Source: CAZWDL01 sp964632995
Lineage (GTDB): Bacteria; Bacteroidota; Bacteroidia; Chitinophagales; Saprospiraceae
Direction of reading: 5' to 3'
Length of the DNA stretch: 5,390 nucleotides
Assembly (NCBI GenBank): GCA_964632995.1
Contig: CAZWDL010000222.1
Location: forward strand, 1-5,390
Both the position numbers and the translations under genes were made by a program. Each line of letters opens with the position of its first letter. The first letter of the stretch is position 1. This document shows positions 1 to 5,070 of the stretch, in pieces. Under the pieces are notes generated by a model. The model had not been told where the DNA came from and did no database searches. It saw only the letters and a program-made list of their open reading frames with translations.

Positions 1-422
1 TTTAGGCCGGCCTTGAATTTTGCTTCGTTATCGGCGTTCATAAAGGCGAAGTTGGTTAAGTCCACGTGACTCTCCTCGCCGTTGCTTACCGTGTTGACGA
101 TAAGCGTGGTGCCGAAGGCCAGGTATTTCTTGACGATCTCCTCGTTGGCTTCATCGTCCGCATTGATGAGCCGAAAAGAAATGAGGCCCTCTTCCATCTC
201 GCGGCCGTAGGATTCAGTCAGGAACTGCCGGGTGTGGTTCTCAATGGCCATGCAGGTCTTGCAGCGGTGCGTGGTGTGGAAGTCAAGGACTTCGATGCGG
301 TCACCGCCCGCAACGGATGCGGTAATCGCTTGCGCCTGCGACTGCGACTGATTGTCATTAGCGCATCCGGTCATCAGCAAAAGGATGGGGAGCACCGACA
401 ACAGGAAAGAAAATAGTTTCAT
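1..422 (-). CDS. Thioredoxin-fold lipoprotein, ArsF-type (3' end outside window)
   Basis: The reading frame is open from the ATG at 422 to the window edge (140 codons seen). Residues 1-19 form a lipoprotein signal: a hydrophobic stretch followed by the lipobox LMTGC, with the acylated cysteine at residue 20, so the protein should be anchored to a membrane facing the periplasm. A low-complexity SQSQAQAQ-like linker (about 25-32) follows, then a thioredoxin-like start (IEVLDFHTTHRCKTC) with the CxxC pair at Cys54 and Cys57. The HRCKTC arrangement is what I recall from Bacteroidota proteins named nitrophenyl compound nitroreductase subunit ArsF family, which occur beside ars genes. That name comes from memory; the actual reaction is not shown by the sequence. 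The gene starts 25 bp after the small CPKC thioredoxin gene and is probably cotranscribed with it from the operator promoter near 700. Fold and location are fairly sure; the function is inferred. Confidence 0.75.
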   Translation of the reverse strand, partial: MKLFSFLLSVLPILLLMTGCANDNQSQSQAQAITASVAGGDRIEVLDFHTTHRCKTCMAIENHTRQFLTESYGREMEEGLISFRLINADDEANEEIVKKYLAFGTTLIVNTVSNGEESHVDLTNFAFMNADNEAKFKAGL

Positions 423-447
423 GTCAATAGGAATTTAAAATAAATCA

Positions 448-681
448 TTAACTGAAGAGACTCTTGACCTCGCCGGCCGACGGTACCCGGCCTTTGATCT
501 TTACTTCTTCATCGACCACCACGGCGGGCGTAGTCAATATGTTATAGTTCATGATCTGCACGATGTCTTCCACCTTCTCAATCTGAACCTCCAGGCCCAA
601 TTCGTCCACAACCTGGCGAATGACGGCTTCCGTCTGCTTGCACTTGGGGCAACCGGTGCCCAGAATCTTGATATTTTTCAT
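448..681 (-). CDS. Small redox-active disulfide (thioredoxin-like, TM0996/MTH895-type) protein, cassette A
   Basis: This 77-residue protein is a complete mini-thioredoxin. It has beta-1 (KNIKILGTG), the redox motif CPKC at residues 11-14, a helix, and the cis-proline loop TTPAVVVD with Pro52. It has no signal peptide and should be cytosolic. The length and the GTGCPKC start match the family called small redox-active disulfide protein 2 (thioredoxin_3 type), which is commonly encoded next to DUF318/ArsP permeases. A likely role, by inference, is reducing or relaying thiols for the permease or its substrate. It shares about 56 of 77 residues with the copy at 4825-5061. It follows the permease gene by 73 bp and has its own operator promoter (695-729), so it need not depend on read-through from the permease. 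The lipoprotein gene follows 25 bp downstream. Confidence 0.9.
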   Translation of the reverse strand: MKNIKILGTGCPKCKQTEAVIRQVVDELGLEVQIEKVEDIVQIMNYNILTTPAVVVDEEVKIKGRVPSAGEVKSLFS

Positions 682-694
682 ATTTTAATAGTTT

Positions 695-729
695 ATAGGC
701 GAAATACGATGAATATTTTCCGCGAACAA
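695..729 (-). promoter_or_regulatory. Promoter with embedded ArsR-type operator before thioredoxin-like gene A
   Basis: Read on the minus strand, the operator at 710-695 is ATCG-TATTTCGC-CTAT. It is the only copy whose right half-site is imperfect (CTAT for CGAT). The centre TATTTCGC (706-699) sits where a Bacteroidota -7 box should be. A TTG at 729-727 lies 20 bp upstream, which suits a -33 element. The centre ends 17 bp before the ATG at 681. The downstream bases (ATAAACTATTAAAAT) match those before the second thioredoxin gene at 4825 almost exactly. Confidence 0.6.
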
Positions 730-754
730 TGACATTTGTCACTATACTGATATC

Positions 755-1732
755 TTACAGCACCAGATTAAACAAGAACCCGGAAAGCATAATGAAAAGC
801 GTGACGACGCCAAAGAAGACGGCGATCAGCCGCATGGTCATTACCTTTTTAAGCAGGGTGGCTTCCGGCAGGGACAAGCCCACCGTCCCCATCATGAAAG
901 CGATGGCCGTTCCCAGCGGAACGCCTTTGGCCACGAAGACCTGCACCACCGGCACGATGCCGGCGGCGTTGGCGTACATGGGCACGGCCAGCAGCACGGC
1001 CAGCGGGATAGTCCACCATTCACCGCCGCCAAGATATTGGTTGAAAAAATTTTCCGGCACATAACCGTGCATTGCGGCGCCGATGCCGATGCCGATAACG
1101 ACGTACAGCAACACGCCGCGGACGATGTCCCACGCGCCCCGGCTAATGCCGGGCAGGCGCTGCAACAAGGTTTGAGGCGCTTCCTCGTAGGCCGCCGATG
1201 CCTGGTGCGCATTGTCCCACAGGCGCTTCACCCAGTCACTCAGAAAATGATGGAGGTTCAGCTTTCCCAACACCCATCCGCCTAAGGTTCCCAGAATGAT
1301 GCCGCTGGCCGCATAGATCAGCGTCACCTTCCAGCCGAACATACCCAGGAACATGGCCAGGGCGACCTCGTTGACCAGGGGCGACGTGATGAGAAAGGAG
1401 AACGTGACGCCCAGCGGGATGCCGCCCTGCACAAATCCGATAAACAGCGGCACTGAAGAACACGAACAAAAAGGCGTGACCGCTCCGAAGATAGAAGCCA
1501 GCAGATACTCGAGTCCGTAAAGTTTATTCCTGCTCAGGAAATCCCGCAGACGCTCCACCGGGAAATAGGCGTTGACAATGCCCATCAGGAAGGTGATCAG
1601 GAACAGCAACAGCAGGATCTTGATGGTGTCGTAGAAGAAGAAATTCAAGGCCTCTCCGAGATGCGAACCGGCGGCGAGCCCGAATACCCGGAAAACGAGC
1701 CAGTCCGCGAAATGTTGAATCCAGTTAAACAT
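755..1732 (-). CDS. ArsP/DUF318 (UPF0718)-type permease, cassette A
   Basis: This 325-residue inner-membrane protein probably exports a thiol-reactive metalloid; ArsP members of this family export trivalent organoarsenicals. It has about eight hydrophobic segments. TM1 lies near 34-57, a second near 74-101 carries the family signature TPFCSCSSVP (Cys89, Cys91), others lie near 108-130 and 136-156, and four lie in the C-terminal half after a polar loop (about 158-197). Further conserved-looking motifs are SPLVNE (117-122), MYANAAGIVPV (252-262) and GLSLPEA (285-291). I place the start at 1732 (MFNWIQHFADW) because the second permease begins at the same residue (MFDWIQHFADW at 5071). The frame stays open to an ATG at 1801, but those extra 23 residues overlap, out of frame, the rhodanese remnant at 1752-1880. 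The gene starts 19 bp after that remnant. The exact substrate is not shown by the sequence. Confidence 0.9.
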   Translation of the reverse strand: MFNWIQHFADWLVFRVFGLAAGSHLGEALNFFFYDTIKILLLLFLITFLMGIVNAYFPVERLRDFLSRNKLYGLEYLLASIFGAVTPFCSCSSVPLFIGFVQGGIPLGVTFSFLITSPLVNEVALAMFLGMFGWKVTLIYAASGIILGTLGGWVLGKLNLHHFLSDWVKRLWDNAHQASAAYEEAPQTLLQRLPGISRGAWDIVRGVLLYVVIGIGIGAAMHGYVPENFFNQYLGGGEWWTIPLAVLLAVPMYANAAGIVPVVQVFVAKGVPLGTAIAFMMGTVGLSLPEATLLKKVMTMRLIAVFFGVVTLFIMLSGFLFNLVL

Positions 1733-1751
1733 GCTAAAGTGGGTTGTGAGG

Positions 1752-1880
1752 TTAACAACAGGATGAAGATGCTTCGGTGAGTTCTTCTGCTTCGCGGACA
1801 TCCACCATCATCGCTCCTTCCCGGAACACTTTATGATATGCAGTGGTAGGACAAATTTCTTTGGCTTGTTTTAACTCCAT
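1752..1880 (-). pseudogene. Internally deleted rhodanese-like gene (42 codons)
   Basis: This small intact frame lies between arsR and the permease gene of cassette A. It begins MELKQAKEICPTTAYHK, continues VFREGAMMVDVREAEEL and ends TEASSSCC. The stretch EGAMMVDVRE is the usual N-terminal strand of a rhodanese domain (EGA-L/M-x-VDVRE-x-EE). A cysteine-rich tail such as SSCC resembles the end of some rhodanese-like proteins near ars genes. The middle is missing, including the active-site loop CxxGxR, so it cannot act as a sulfurtransferase. The simplest reading is an in-frame internal deletion of a gene of roughly 100-130 codons. An alternative is a short expressed peptide that binds metalloid through Cys10, Cys41 and Cys42. 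The operator at 1948-1963 lies upstream. The identification is inferred from about 17 residues, so confidence is moderate. Confidence 0.55.
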
Positions 1881-1947
1881 GACGTTTTACTTCTTTTAAT
1901 GGATCCGTTTATACGCTTGACACAAGGCCGGATCGCATACAAAGTTC

Positions 1948-1963
1948 ATCGCAAATAAACGAT
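1948..1963 (-). promoter_or_regulatory. ArsR-type operator just downstream of arsR-A
   Basis: On the minus strand this reads ATCG-TTTATTTG-CGAT followed by GAAC. It differs from the operator in front of arsR-A by one base in the 16-bp core. The centre TTTATTTG is one base from the TAnnTTTG -7 consensus. It starts 18 bp after the arsR-A stop codon. No TTG lies at -33 distance. It probably controls the rhodanese remnant and the permease, whose first start codon is 71 bp further on. Confidence 0.6.
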
Positions 1964-1981
1964 TAATTTGCTTAAAAAATT

Positions 1982-2290
1982 TTAGAGCTTCAGCAATTCA
2001 CCAAATAAAGCCTGCGCCCGGGCCCAGTTTTTCTGGTTAAGGCAGTACTTTACCTTGGGCGGAATAATTTCTCCCTGAATGAGCCCGACGTCCTTCAGTA
2101 CTTTAAGATGCTGAGAGATGGTGGATTGCGCCAGGGGGAGGCTGTCGGTCAGGTCGCCGGTATAGCAGCAGGCCTGGCTGTTCAACAGCTTGATGATCTG
2201 CACGCGCACCGGATGACCGAGGGCTTTGGCGAAAGTAGCGAGTTGCTGCTCGTCGATGCTGTAGTCGGGTTCTGCTAAGGTTCTGCTCAT
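1982..2290 (-). CDS. ArsR/SmtB-family metalloid-responsive repressor, cassette A
   Basis: This 102-residue winged-helix DNA-binding protein has the normal ArsR-family length. Helix 1-2 runs through FAKALGHPVRVQIIKLL (20-36). The recognition helix is in LAQSTISQHLKVLKDVGLI (53-71), and the wing follows (GEIIPPKVKYCL, 73-84). Cys41 and Cys42 (QACCYTGDL) sit at the start of the helix that carries the metalloid-binding cysteines of classical ArsR; Cys83 in the wing is a possible third ligand. It should repress its own gene and the cassette, and release DNA when trivalent arsenic or antimony binds; the ligand is inferred. It shares 78 of 102 residues with the repressor at 4293-4643, including Cys41, Cys42, Cys83 and nearly the whole recognition helix, so both probably bind the same operators. 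A near-consensus promoter with operator lies 18 bp upstream. Confidence 0.93.
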   Translation of the reverse strand: MSRTLAEPDYSIDEQQLATFAKALGHPVRVQIIKLLNSQACCYTGDLTDSLPLAQSTISQHLKVLKDVGLIQGEIIPPKVKYCLNQKNWARAQALFGELLKL

Positions 2291-2304
2291 AACTTTTAAT
2301 GTTC

Positions 2305-2339
2305 ATCGCAAATATACGATAATTTATTTACCCCGCAAA
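2305..2339 (-). promoter_or_regulatory. arsR-A promoter with embedded operator
   Basis: On the minus strand a -33 TTTG (2339-2336) is followed by 19 bp and a perfect -7 box TATATTTG (2316-2309), the Bacteroidota sigma-ABfr consensus TAnnTTTG. That -7 box is exactly the 8-bp centre of the inverted repeat ATCG-N8-CGAT (2320-2305). A repressor on this repeat would cover the -7 element. The box ends 18 bp before the ATG at 2290. This points to autoregulation of arsR-A. Confidence 0.75.
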
Positions 2340-2340
2340 T

Positions 2341-2377
2341 TTATTTCAAAAAAGAGCGGGCGGGCGGCCCGCCCACC
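2341..2377 (-). terminator. Rho-independent terminator after the FkbM-type gene
   Basis: A 7-bp G+C-only stem (GGGCGGG at 2358-2364, CCCGCCC at 2368-2374) with a 3-base loop is followed, in the minus-strand direction, by GCTC and a run of six T (2353-2348). It begins within 10 bp of the methyltransferase stop codon. It ends the FkbM/HD transcript just before the arsR-A promoter and so insulates cassette A from upstream read-through. Confidence 0.8.
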
Positions 2378-2380
2378 CAC

Positions 2381-3016
2381 TCACAGCCACGATAATTTTA
2401 TGTTGCCTATTCCCCTGTCCCTGATCATAGCCCGGATCTTATCAGTCTTTTGCCTTTGCCCGGGTATCTTCCGGTCGTGCGTCCCTACGACGATCAGATC
2501 AATTTTTTTATGCTGCTCTTTTTCTATCAGTTTCTCCAAAACTTCGCATTCCGCCCCTTCGATGTCTATCTTCAGAAGGTTGATCTTCGTATCCAGACTT
2601 TCGATAAACTCCGTCAAATCGATCACCTTCACCTCTACCCAGCGGTCTTTGTCGACATTCGATTTTCCCTGGATGAGAGAAGACCCGAATGACCAAAACG
2701 CTTCGTCCTGTACTTCAGCATGCTGATGGAAAAACAGTTTCATGGTCGTTTCGGCCGTCCAAACACCCTTGTTGATGCAGATCGCGTTGTCGAATGGCTT
2801 CAATCGTTTTGAAAGGATATCATAAGCATAAGGGTTGGGTTCGAAAGCATATACGGCGGCGCCTTTTTCAGCAAATCTGAGGGAAATATCGCCCACATTC
2901 GCGCCGCAATCAATCACGACGGAATTCGAATCGACGGCTTTAAAAATATCCCTGAACAAAAGGTCGGTAAGAATATGCTGAATAAAGTTCTTCAATTTTT
3001 GAAAAAACCTATGCAT
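2381..3016 (-). CDS. FkbM-type SAM-dependent methyltransferase
   Basis: This 211-residue protein has the class I methyltransferase fold as used by the FkbM family. Motif I VIDCGANVG (34-42) binds S-adenosylmethionine. The acidic residue of the second strand is in FEPN (58-61), and the family signature LLKIDIEGAE is at 147-156, followed by a late strand DLIVVGTH (173-180). There is no signal peptide or membrane segment, so it should be cytosolic. FkbM enzymes O-methylate sugars, polyketides or other small molecules; the substrate cannot be told here. It is not an obvious match to the arsenite methyltransferase ArsM: I see none of the spaced cysteines expected for arsenic binding. It lies 84 bp after the HD gene on the same strand, and a strong terminator follows. 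Base composition is visibly lower in G+C than the permease genes, so it may have a separate history. Confidence 0.85.
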   Translation of the reverse strand: MHRFFQKLKNFIQHILTDLLFRDIFKAVDSNSVVIDCGANVGDISLRFAEKGAAVYAFEPNPYAYDILSKRLKPFDNAICINKGVWTAETTMKLFFHQHAEVQDEAFWSFGSSLIQGKSNVDKDRWVEVKVIDLTEFIESLDTKINLLKIDIEGAECEVLEKLIEKEQHKKIDLIVVGTHDRKIPGQRQKTDKIRAMIRDRGIGNIKLSWL

Positions 3017-3100
3017 TAAACGAAGCTTTTATGTAAAACTGAATAAAAAAACATCCTGTTGAGAATAGTAAAACTTTTCCTATGCGCCGGCGGCAAAACA

Positions 3101-3709
3101 TCAGCAATCAGTTCCCGTCCGTATAATCATTTGATCCAGCCGCCGCATGTTTTCCCCTTTGGCGGCCTCCAGTATTTCTTGTCCGTACGACGTAAAATAC
3201 CGGTGCCCGGACAGGAAGTCCCTGTTTAACCGAATCCATTGTTCGTCCGAATAGGATTGACCTAAAAATACCGCCCACTCTTTCCTTAAGGCGTGAAGCC
3301 GGCAGGGATAGTCTTCAGAGGCGAGGTGGCGCATATCCGCATCGCAAAGGATCTTTTCCAGCAGCGTTTCAGGCATTTTAATGGGTTTGGTGGCTTCGAT
3401 GCACGCCAACACCTTATTCAGCAGTTCAGCAGGATAGTTCTCTTTGATTAAAAAAGCTTCCGCTGTTTTTTTCCCTTTCTCTTCATGGTCAAAATACTCC
3501 AACAGATACCCGCAATCGTGAAACCAGGCCGCCAGGATCAGAATCTCTTGCTCCTGGGCGGATATTCTCGTCGCAGCTGCTATTTCTTTTACCGCGCGGA
3601 CCACCGTTCTTGTATGTTTCAGGTTGTGAAAAGCAAGCATTTCACTAGCCTCCCTTTCAAAAAGCAAAGATACAAAAGCTTCCGCCTTCTTAATTATCGA
3701 AATGTTCAT
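3101..3709 (-). CDS. HD-domain phosphohydrolase
   Basis: This 202-residue cytosolic protein carries an HD domain (about 25-130), a metal-dependent phosphohydrolase fold. The likely metal ligands are in FHNLKHT (His28/His32), the doublet His64-Asp65 in AAWFHDCGY, His75, and Asp123/Asp125 in LCDADMRHL. Helical sequence follows (RKEWAVFLGQSYSDEQW, then FLSGHRYFTSYGQEIL), and the protein ends shortly after. No membrane segment is present. The order HNLxHT, AAWFHDxGY, CIxATK, ILCDAD, KEW resembles the N-terminal half of longer Bacteroidota proteins named Pycsar system effector family, which continue into a membrane domain that is absent here. That likeness is from memory. It may be a free-standing HD enzyme or a shortened relative; the substrate is unknown. 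The ATG at 3709 is the first of the frame that fits the family start. FkbM follows 84 bp downstream on the same strand. Confidence 0.82.
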   Translation of the reverse strand: MNISIIKKAEAFVSLLFEREASEMLAFHNLKHTRTVVRAVKEIAAATRISAQEQEILILAAWFHDCGYLLEYFDHEEKGKKTAEAFLIKENYPAELLNKVLACIEATKPIKMPETLLEKILCDADMRHLASEDYPCRLHALRKEWAVFLGQSYSDEQWIRLNRDFLSGHRYFTSYGQEILEAAKGENMRRLDQMIIRTGTDC

Positions 3710-3820
3710 AATACGGATCCCTTTGAAATTATTTTAACGGCTGGATCAAAAACACCCTAATGAAAAACGGGGCGGAGATTGTCCCGGTGAGTTCCCAAGT
3801 TTAAGTGTAATTCATTCCGT

Positions 3821-4052
3821 CTTAGAGTTTGTTCAGAGGATGCTTTTAAAGATAAAAAGCGTCAATTTTTGATGAGGCAAGGCGCTTTTTGAAGGGTATG
3901 CTCGTCCGCGTACCGCCGAAGCTTAAGCGGATGAGCAAGGTACGGGCGAAAAAAGCAACGTCGTATCAGCAAACCTGCCTGCGTGCCGAGCACTTAGACA
4001 GGCGGGAAAGGCGTCTTTTCAGCCCAAAGGATGGCCTCCAAACAAGCTCTTA
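3821..4052. repeat. 230-bp intergenic element with terminal inverted repeats and internal hairpins (MITE-like)
   Basis: The left end (TTAGAGTTTGTTCAGAGG, from 3823) and the reverse complement of the right end (TAAGAGCTTGTTTGGAGG, from 4052 inward) agree at 14 of 18 bases. Weaker pairing continues to the AAAAGCGTC / AAAAGACGCC blocks. Inside are three hairpins: 3854-3890 (AAAAAGCGTC with GGCGCTTTTT), 3899-3937 (TGCTCGTCCGC with GCGGATGAGCA) and 3974-4006 (CCTGCCTG with CAGGCGGG, holding a smaller GTGC-CGA-GCAC). No reading frame of note is present. This looks like a non-autonomous mobile or REP-like intergenic repeat, or a structured RNA. Only one copy is in the window, so its repeat nature is inferred. 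No clear target-site duplication was seen. Confidence 0.6.
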
Positions 4053-4242
4053 ACAGAGAATCATGGCGGGGCAGGTAGAAATCGTTTTTCGAAAGACGTC
4101 ATGGACTAAAGTTAAGGGCTTCTCCTTGAAAAAACAAATGATTCTTAACCCCTTTCTTCCAGGACATTCACCGCCTGCAGGCGAAAAAAGCCGGAGCCGC
4201 CGTGTCATTAAAATTCAATAAGCCGAACCTTTTCGAAAAAAA
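4053..4242. other. Gene-free spacer before arsR-B
   Basis: I find no convincing gene here. The longest short frames (for example about 27 codons from 4138) resemble nothing known. A perfect 12-bp palindrome CGCCTGCAGGCG lies at 4172-4183, and a 6-bp inverted pair GTTAAG/CTTAAC at about 4111 and 4144. Together with the 230-bp element and about 110 bp before it (3710-3820), this makes a 580-bp stretch without genes. Confidence 0.5.
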
Positions 4243-4278
4243 TTTGGTATTCCAAACGAATCATCGTATTTTTACGAT
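4243..4278 (+). promoter_or_regulatory. arsR-B promoter with embedded operator
   Basis: A -33 TTTG (4243-4246) is followed by 20 bp and the -7-like box TATTTTTA (4267-4274). The box is the centre of ATCG-TATTTTTA-CGAT (4263-4278), which is in fact a longer perfect repeat ATCGTA-TTTT-TACGAT. It is the most symmetrical of the six operators. The box ends 18 bp before the ATG at 4293, the same spacing as in front of arsR-A. Confidence 0.7.
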
Positions 4279-4292
4279 AAACTATAAATGAA

Positions 4293-4643
4293 ATGAGCAG
4301 AAACTTAGCCGAACCGGCTTACAGCGCCGATGAAAAGAAACTGGCCGCCTTCGCCAAGGCCATGGGGCATCCGGTTCGCATTCAGATTTTGAAAATCCTG
4401 AACGCCCAGGCCTGCTGTTACAACGGTGACCTTACTGATAGCCTCCCTTTGGCGCAATCCACTATCTCCCAACACCTGAAGGCATTAAAAGACGCAGGGC
4501 TTATCCAGGGAGAAATCATGCCGCCCAAGGTGAGGTACTGTCTGAACCAGGATAACTGGCTGGTGGCGCAACGGCTCTTTAGCGAGCTTTTCGGTATTCC
4601 ATCCTCTGAGGATTCATTAAAAGCGTGCAAAGATAGCGATTAG
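4293..4643 (+). CDS. ArsR/SmtB-family metalloid-responsive repressor, cassette B
   Basis: This 116-residue winged-helix repressor is the paralogue of the one at 1982-2290 (78 of the first 102 residues identical). It keeps Cys41-Cys42 (QACCYNGDL), the recognition helix region LAQSTISQHLKALKDAGLI (53-71) and Cys83 in the wing. It differs by a C-terminal extension of 14 residues (from about 103, PSSEDSLKACKDSD), which adds Cys112. The start at 4293 is chosen over an ATG at 4288, which meets a stop after two codons, and it matches the start of the paralogue. Autoregulation is likely because the operator promoter is 18 bp upstream. A second operator lies 28 bp after its stop codon. Since the recognition helices are almost the same, cross-regulation of both cassettes is expected. 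The inducing metalloid is inferred from family and neighbours. Confidence 0.93.
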   Translation: MSRNLAEPAYSADEKKLAAFAKAMGHPVRIQILKILNAQACCYNGDLTDSLPLAQSTISQHLKALKDAGLIQGEIMPPKVRYCLNQDNWLVAQRLFSELFGIPSSEDSLKACKDSD

Positions 4644-4671
4644 CCGGCGGGGAAAATTTTTAATTCAAATC

Positions 4672-4687
4672 ATCGTTAATCTACGAT
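4672..4687 (+). promoter_or_regulatory. ArsR-type operator just downstream of arsR-B, without a gene
   Basis: The repeat ATCG-TTAATCTA-CGAT lies 28 bp after the arsR-B stop codon, the same relative place as the operator after arsR-A (18 bp). No TTG at -33 distance is visible and the centre is the poorest -7 match. Only tiny frames follow: one from 4688 of 12 codons, and an ATG at 4706 (22 bp after the centre) encoding MKNLSL then stop. It may mark a lost gene. Confidence 0.5.
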
Positions 4688-4794
4688 ATGCTAAATATAT
4701 GTAAAATGAAAAACTTGTCATTGTGAATGTCTTCGTTGTTTAGTGTTAAATTCTATGAGCAGTGACAAAAATCAGTGTTTTTTCACCTATAATC

Positions 4795-4810
4795 ATCGTA
4801 ATTCGCCGAT
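4795..4810 (+). promoter_or_regulatory. ArsR-type operator before thioredoxin-like gene B
   Basis: The repeat ATCG-TAATTCGC-CGAT has its centre ending 18 bp before the ATG at 4825. The centre TAATTCGC keeps the TAnnT part of the -7 box, as in the matching site near 700. No clear TTG is seen at -33, so promoter strength is uncertain. It should control the thioredoxin-permease pair. Confidence 0.6.
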
Positions 4811-4824
4811 AAACTATTAAAATT

Positions 4825-5061
4825 ATGAAAAATATCAAAATTCTGGGCACCGGCTGCCCCAAGTGCAAACAAACGGAAGCGATCGTACGGCAAACGCTGC
4901 AGGAGTGCGGTGTGGAAGCCGATGTACAAAAGGTGGAGGACATCCAGCAGATCATGCAGTACAACATTTTGTCGACGCCTGCCGTCGTGGTGGACGAAGT
5001 GGTGAAGATCAAAGGCCGCGTTCCGACGGCGAGTGAAGTAAAAACTATTTTGAACCTCTAA
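4825..5061 (+). CDS. Small redox-active disulfide (thioredoxin-like, TM0996/MTH895-type) protein, cassette B
   Basis: This 78-residue protein is the paralogue of the one at 448-681: the first 19 residues are identical and about 56 of 77 match overall. The CPKC pair is at residues 11-14 and the cis-proline loop STPAVVVD includes Pro52. An extra cysteine, Cys28 (LQECGVE), is absent from the other copy. It is cytosolic, without signal peptide. The permease gene starts only 9 bp after its stop, so the two are surely cotranscribed and probably work together, the small protein serving thiol redox chemistry for metalloid export (inferred). In cassette A the order of these two genes is reversed. Expression should depend on the operator at 4795-4810. 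Confidence 0.9.
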   Translation: MKNIKILGTGCPKCKQTEAIVRQTLQECGVEADVQKVEDIQQIMQYNILSTPAVVVDEVVKIKGRVPTASEVKTILNL

Positions 5062-5070
5062 CCCGAGTCG

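Noticed and set aside
66..416. 116-codon plus-strand frame
   Set aside because: It is the opposite strand of the lipoprotein gene, which has a lipobox, a CxxC motif and a thioredoxin-like sequence; the plus-strand product resembles nothing.
1733..1801. N-terminal extension of the permease frame up to an ATG at 1801
   Set aside because: The second permease starts at the residue encoded at 1732, and the extension overlaps out of frame a better-supported rhodanese-like frame.
2381..3016. Arsenite methyltransferase (ArsM)
   Set aside because: The signature motifs are those of FkbM, and the set of conserved arsenic-binding cysteines of ArsM is not seen.
3720..3760. Promoter for the HD gene (TTTG, 15 bp, TAATTTCA on the minus strand)
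   Set aside because: The spacing is shorter than the 19-20 bp seen elsewhere in the window and the -7 box is only a 6 of 8 match.
3821..4052. CRISPR array or insertion sequence with transposase
   Set aside because: The repeats are inverted stems, not regularly spaced direct repeats, and no transposase frame is present.
4762..4786. Hairpin GTGACAAAAA...TTTTTTCAC as a terminator after arsR-B
   Set aside because: The stem is mostly A-T with a bulge, and no T-run follows beyond the stem itself; it is also too close to the next operator to be convincing.
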